6,011 nucleotides of DNA from Nitriliruptoraceae bacterium (lineage in GTDB: Bacteria > Actinomycetota > Nitriliruptoria > Nitriliruptorales > Nitriliruptoraceae): NCBI GenBank assembly GCA_007121975.1, contig SKJO01000505.1:1-6011 (forward strand), in the 5' to 3' direction. This document shows positions 5,689 to 6,011 of the stretch, piece by piece (position 1 is the stretch's first letter; each line of letters starts with the position of its first letter). The translations under genes were made by a program, and so were the position numbers. The notes under the pieces were generated by a model that saw only the letters and a program-made list of their open reading frames with translations, was not told the origin of the DNA and ran no database searches.

Positions 5689-5769
5689 GGTGCGGGGCAG
5701 GTGCGGTGTCGGTGCGGGCCGGTGCGGTGTAGGTGCGGTGCGGTGTCGGTGCGGTGTCGGTTCGGTGCT
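5689..5769 (+). repeat. Imperfect 11-bp tandem array
   Basis: Units of GGTGCGGTGTC recur at 5700-5710, 5721-5731 (ending A), 5737-5747 and 5748-5758. Variants lie at 5689-5699, 5711-5720 (10 bases), 5732-5736 (half unit) and 5759-5769. The plus strand is almost free of runs of C, giving strong G skew. An 11-bp period is close to one helical turn. Confidence 0.88.
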
Positions 5770-5781
5770 CTGCGCGTGCCG

Positions 5782-5821
5782 GCGACGGCTGCCGAACTCC
5801 GGGAGGTTCGGCAGCCGTCGC
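5782..5821. repeat. Palindrome, family Q, copy 2 (extended stem)
   Basis: The 16 bases at 5782-5797 pair perfectly with 5806-5821 around the loop TCCGGGAG. The inner 30 bases (5787-5816) repeat copy 1 at 5203-5233 with one base lost and one changed in the loop region. The stem is five pairs longer than the shared 11-bp arm (four longer than copy 1). There is no T tract on either side. Confidence 0.9.
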
Positions 5822-5847
5822 GTCGCGACGAGGTGGCACCCGCCGTG

Positions 5848-5903
5848 TGGTGGTCGCGGCCGGGTGGTCGCGGCCGGGTGGCCGGGGCCGGGTGGTCGGG
5901 GCC
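5848..5903 (+). repeat. Four 14-bp tandem repeats with a G-quadruplex motif
   Basis: Four units, 5848-5861, 5862-5875, 5876-5889 and 5890-5903, follow GGGTGGTCGCGGCC, with one base changed in the first and the last two reading GGGGCC. Positions 5876-5901 satisfy a canonical G-quadruplex pattern (GGG, 5 bases, GGGG, 2 bases, GGG, 5 bases, GGGG). The first two units share a 12-base core with the 13-bp array at 5305-5356 (11 of 12 bases in the first unit). Confidence 0.9.
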
Positions 5904-5925
5904 CGGTGACACCCGGTGCCGGGCG

Positions 5926-5955
5926 TCGACAGGAGCAGGAGTCGGCCGGTAGTCT
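5926..5955 (+). promoter_or_regulatory. Candidate rightward promoter
   Basis: TCGACA (5926-5931, one mismatch to TTGACA) is separated by 18 bases from TAGTCT (5950-5955, TAnnnT). Transcription would start near 5962, immediately before a strong hairpin. It is the best -35/-10 pair I see in the island and may drive a gene beyond the right edge. Confidence 0.4.
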
Positions 5956-5965
5956 CGCGGCGAGC

Positions 5966-6000
5966 AACGGCGCTCCCGACGACATCGGGGGCGCCGTTTT
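5966..6000 (+). terminator. Terminator-like hairpin at the right edge
   Basis: AACGGCGC (5966-5973) pairs with GCGCCGTT (5991-5998). The stem continues through one T-G wobble and TCCCGA/TCGGGG bases to 14 pairs around the loop CGACA. It ends in TTTT at 5997-6000, a rho-independent pattern for rightward transcripts; the minus-strand reading has no T tract. With a promoter-like pair directly in front it could be an attenuator or the end of a very short RNA. Confidence 0.55.
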
Positions 6001-6011
6001 CGCGTCACGAT

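Larger units (their letters stand above)
4987..6011. other. Non-coding, palindrome- and satellite-rich island
   Basis: About 1 kb to the right edge without a convincing protein gene. Open frames cross it on both strands, but their translations are Arg/Gly/Cys- or Pro/Arg/His-rich low-complexity strings that repeat wherever the DNA repeats. What it does contain is ordered DNA structure: two families of palindromes, a lone hairpin, three short tandem arrays, strong G-over-C bias on the plus strand in the arrays, and a promoter-plus-hairpin at the right end. The parts are listed separately. Confidence 0.8.

Noticed and set aside
5620..5952. Plus-strand ORF of 110 codons
   Set aside because: Its residues follow the 11- and 14-bp arrays and the Q palindrome; it has no ribosome binding site and no recognisable domain.
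4987..5985. In-frame upstream extension of the lipoprotein gene to 5985
   Set aside because: The extension is Pro/Arg/His-rich low complexity reading through palindromes and arrays, while the ATG at 4986 has a strong ribosome binding site and is followed immediately by a lipoprotein signal peptide.
5201..6011. Plus-strand frame open from ATG 5201 to the right edge with no stop (270 codons)
   Set aside because: The translation is Arg/Cys/Gly-rich low complexity that repeats with the DNA repeats and palindromes. No ribosome binding site precedes the ATG, and the ATG lies inside the start of a palindrome. Stop-poor GC-rich DNA explains the open frame.
4987..6011. Replication origin
   Set aside because: No DnaA-box-like sequences or AT-rich unwinding stretch are visible in this very GC-rich region.

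Overview
The window is very GC-rich. It uses GTG starts and strong GGAGG-type ribosome binding sites, and it encodes a cholesterol-oxidase-like protein closely resembling mycobacterial ChoD. Together these point to a high-GC actinobacterium or a deep-branching actinobacterial relative; the species cannot be named from the sequence. Four protein genes are well supported.

Left part (1-1148, + strand): the 3' two-thirds of an acyl-CoA dehydrogenase that runs in from the left edge. Its sequence best fits (2S)-methylsuccinyl-CoA dehydrogenase of the ethylmalonyl-CoA pathway. It converges on a leftward gene across a 60-base gap with GC-rich inverted repeats.

Middle (4986 down to 1209, - strand): a tight three-gene unit. 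In order of transcription it encodes (1) a very acidic lipoprotein with seven tandem six-residue DPF repeats and a probable C-terminal disulfide, (2) a ChoD-like FAD-dependent GMC oxidoreductase with a ferredoxin-like four-cysteine motif, and (3) a crotonase-fold protein lacking both classical hydratase glutamates. The gaps are 2 bases, then a 4-base GTGA overlap, so the genes are probably one transcript and translationally coupled. A sterol- or lipid-oxidising module with a surface lipoprotein is a reasonable inference, but no substrate can be read from the sequence.

Right part (4987-6011): about 1 kb with no convincing protein gene, packed with structure. It holds two families of near-perfect palindromes: two copies of a 31-base element, and two intact plus one decayed copy of a 48-base element. 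The two intact 48-base copies differ by paired, base-pair-preserving changes. There are also three short tandem arrays (13, 11 and 14 bp periods), a lone 11-bp hairpin, a G-quadruplex motif, a possible 32-codon ORF with a good ribosome binding site, and a promoter-like pair followed at once by a terminator-like hairpin at the right edge. This mosaic island is the least explained part of the window.
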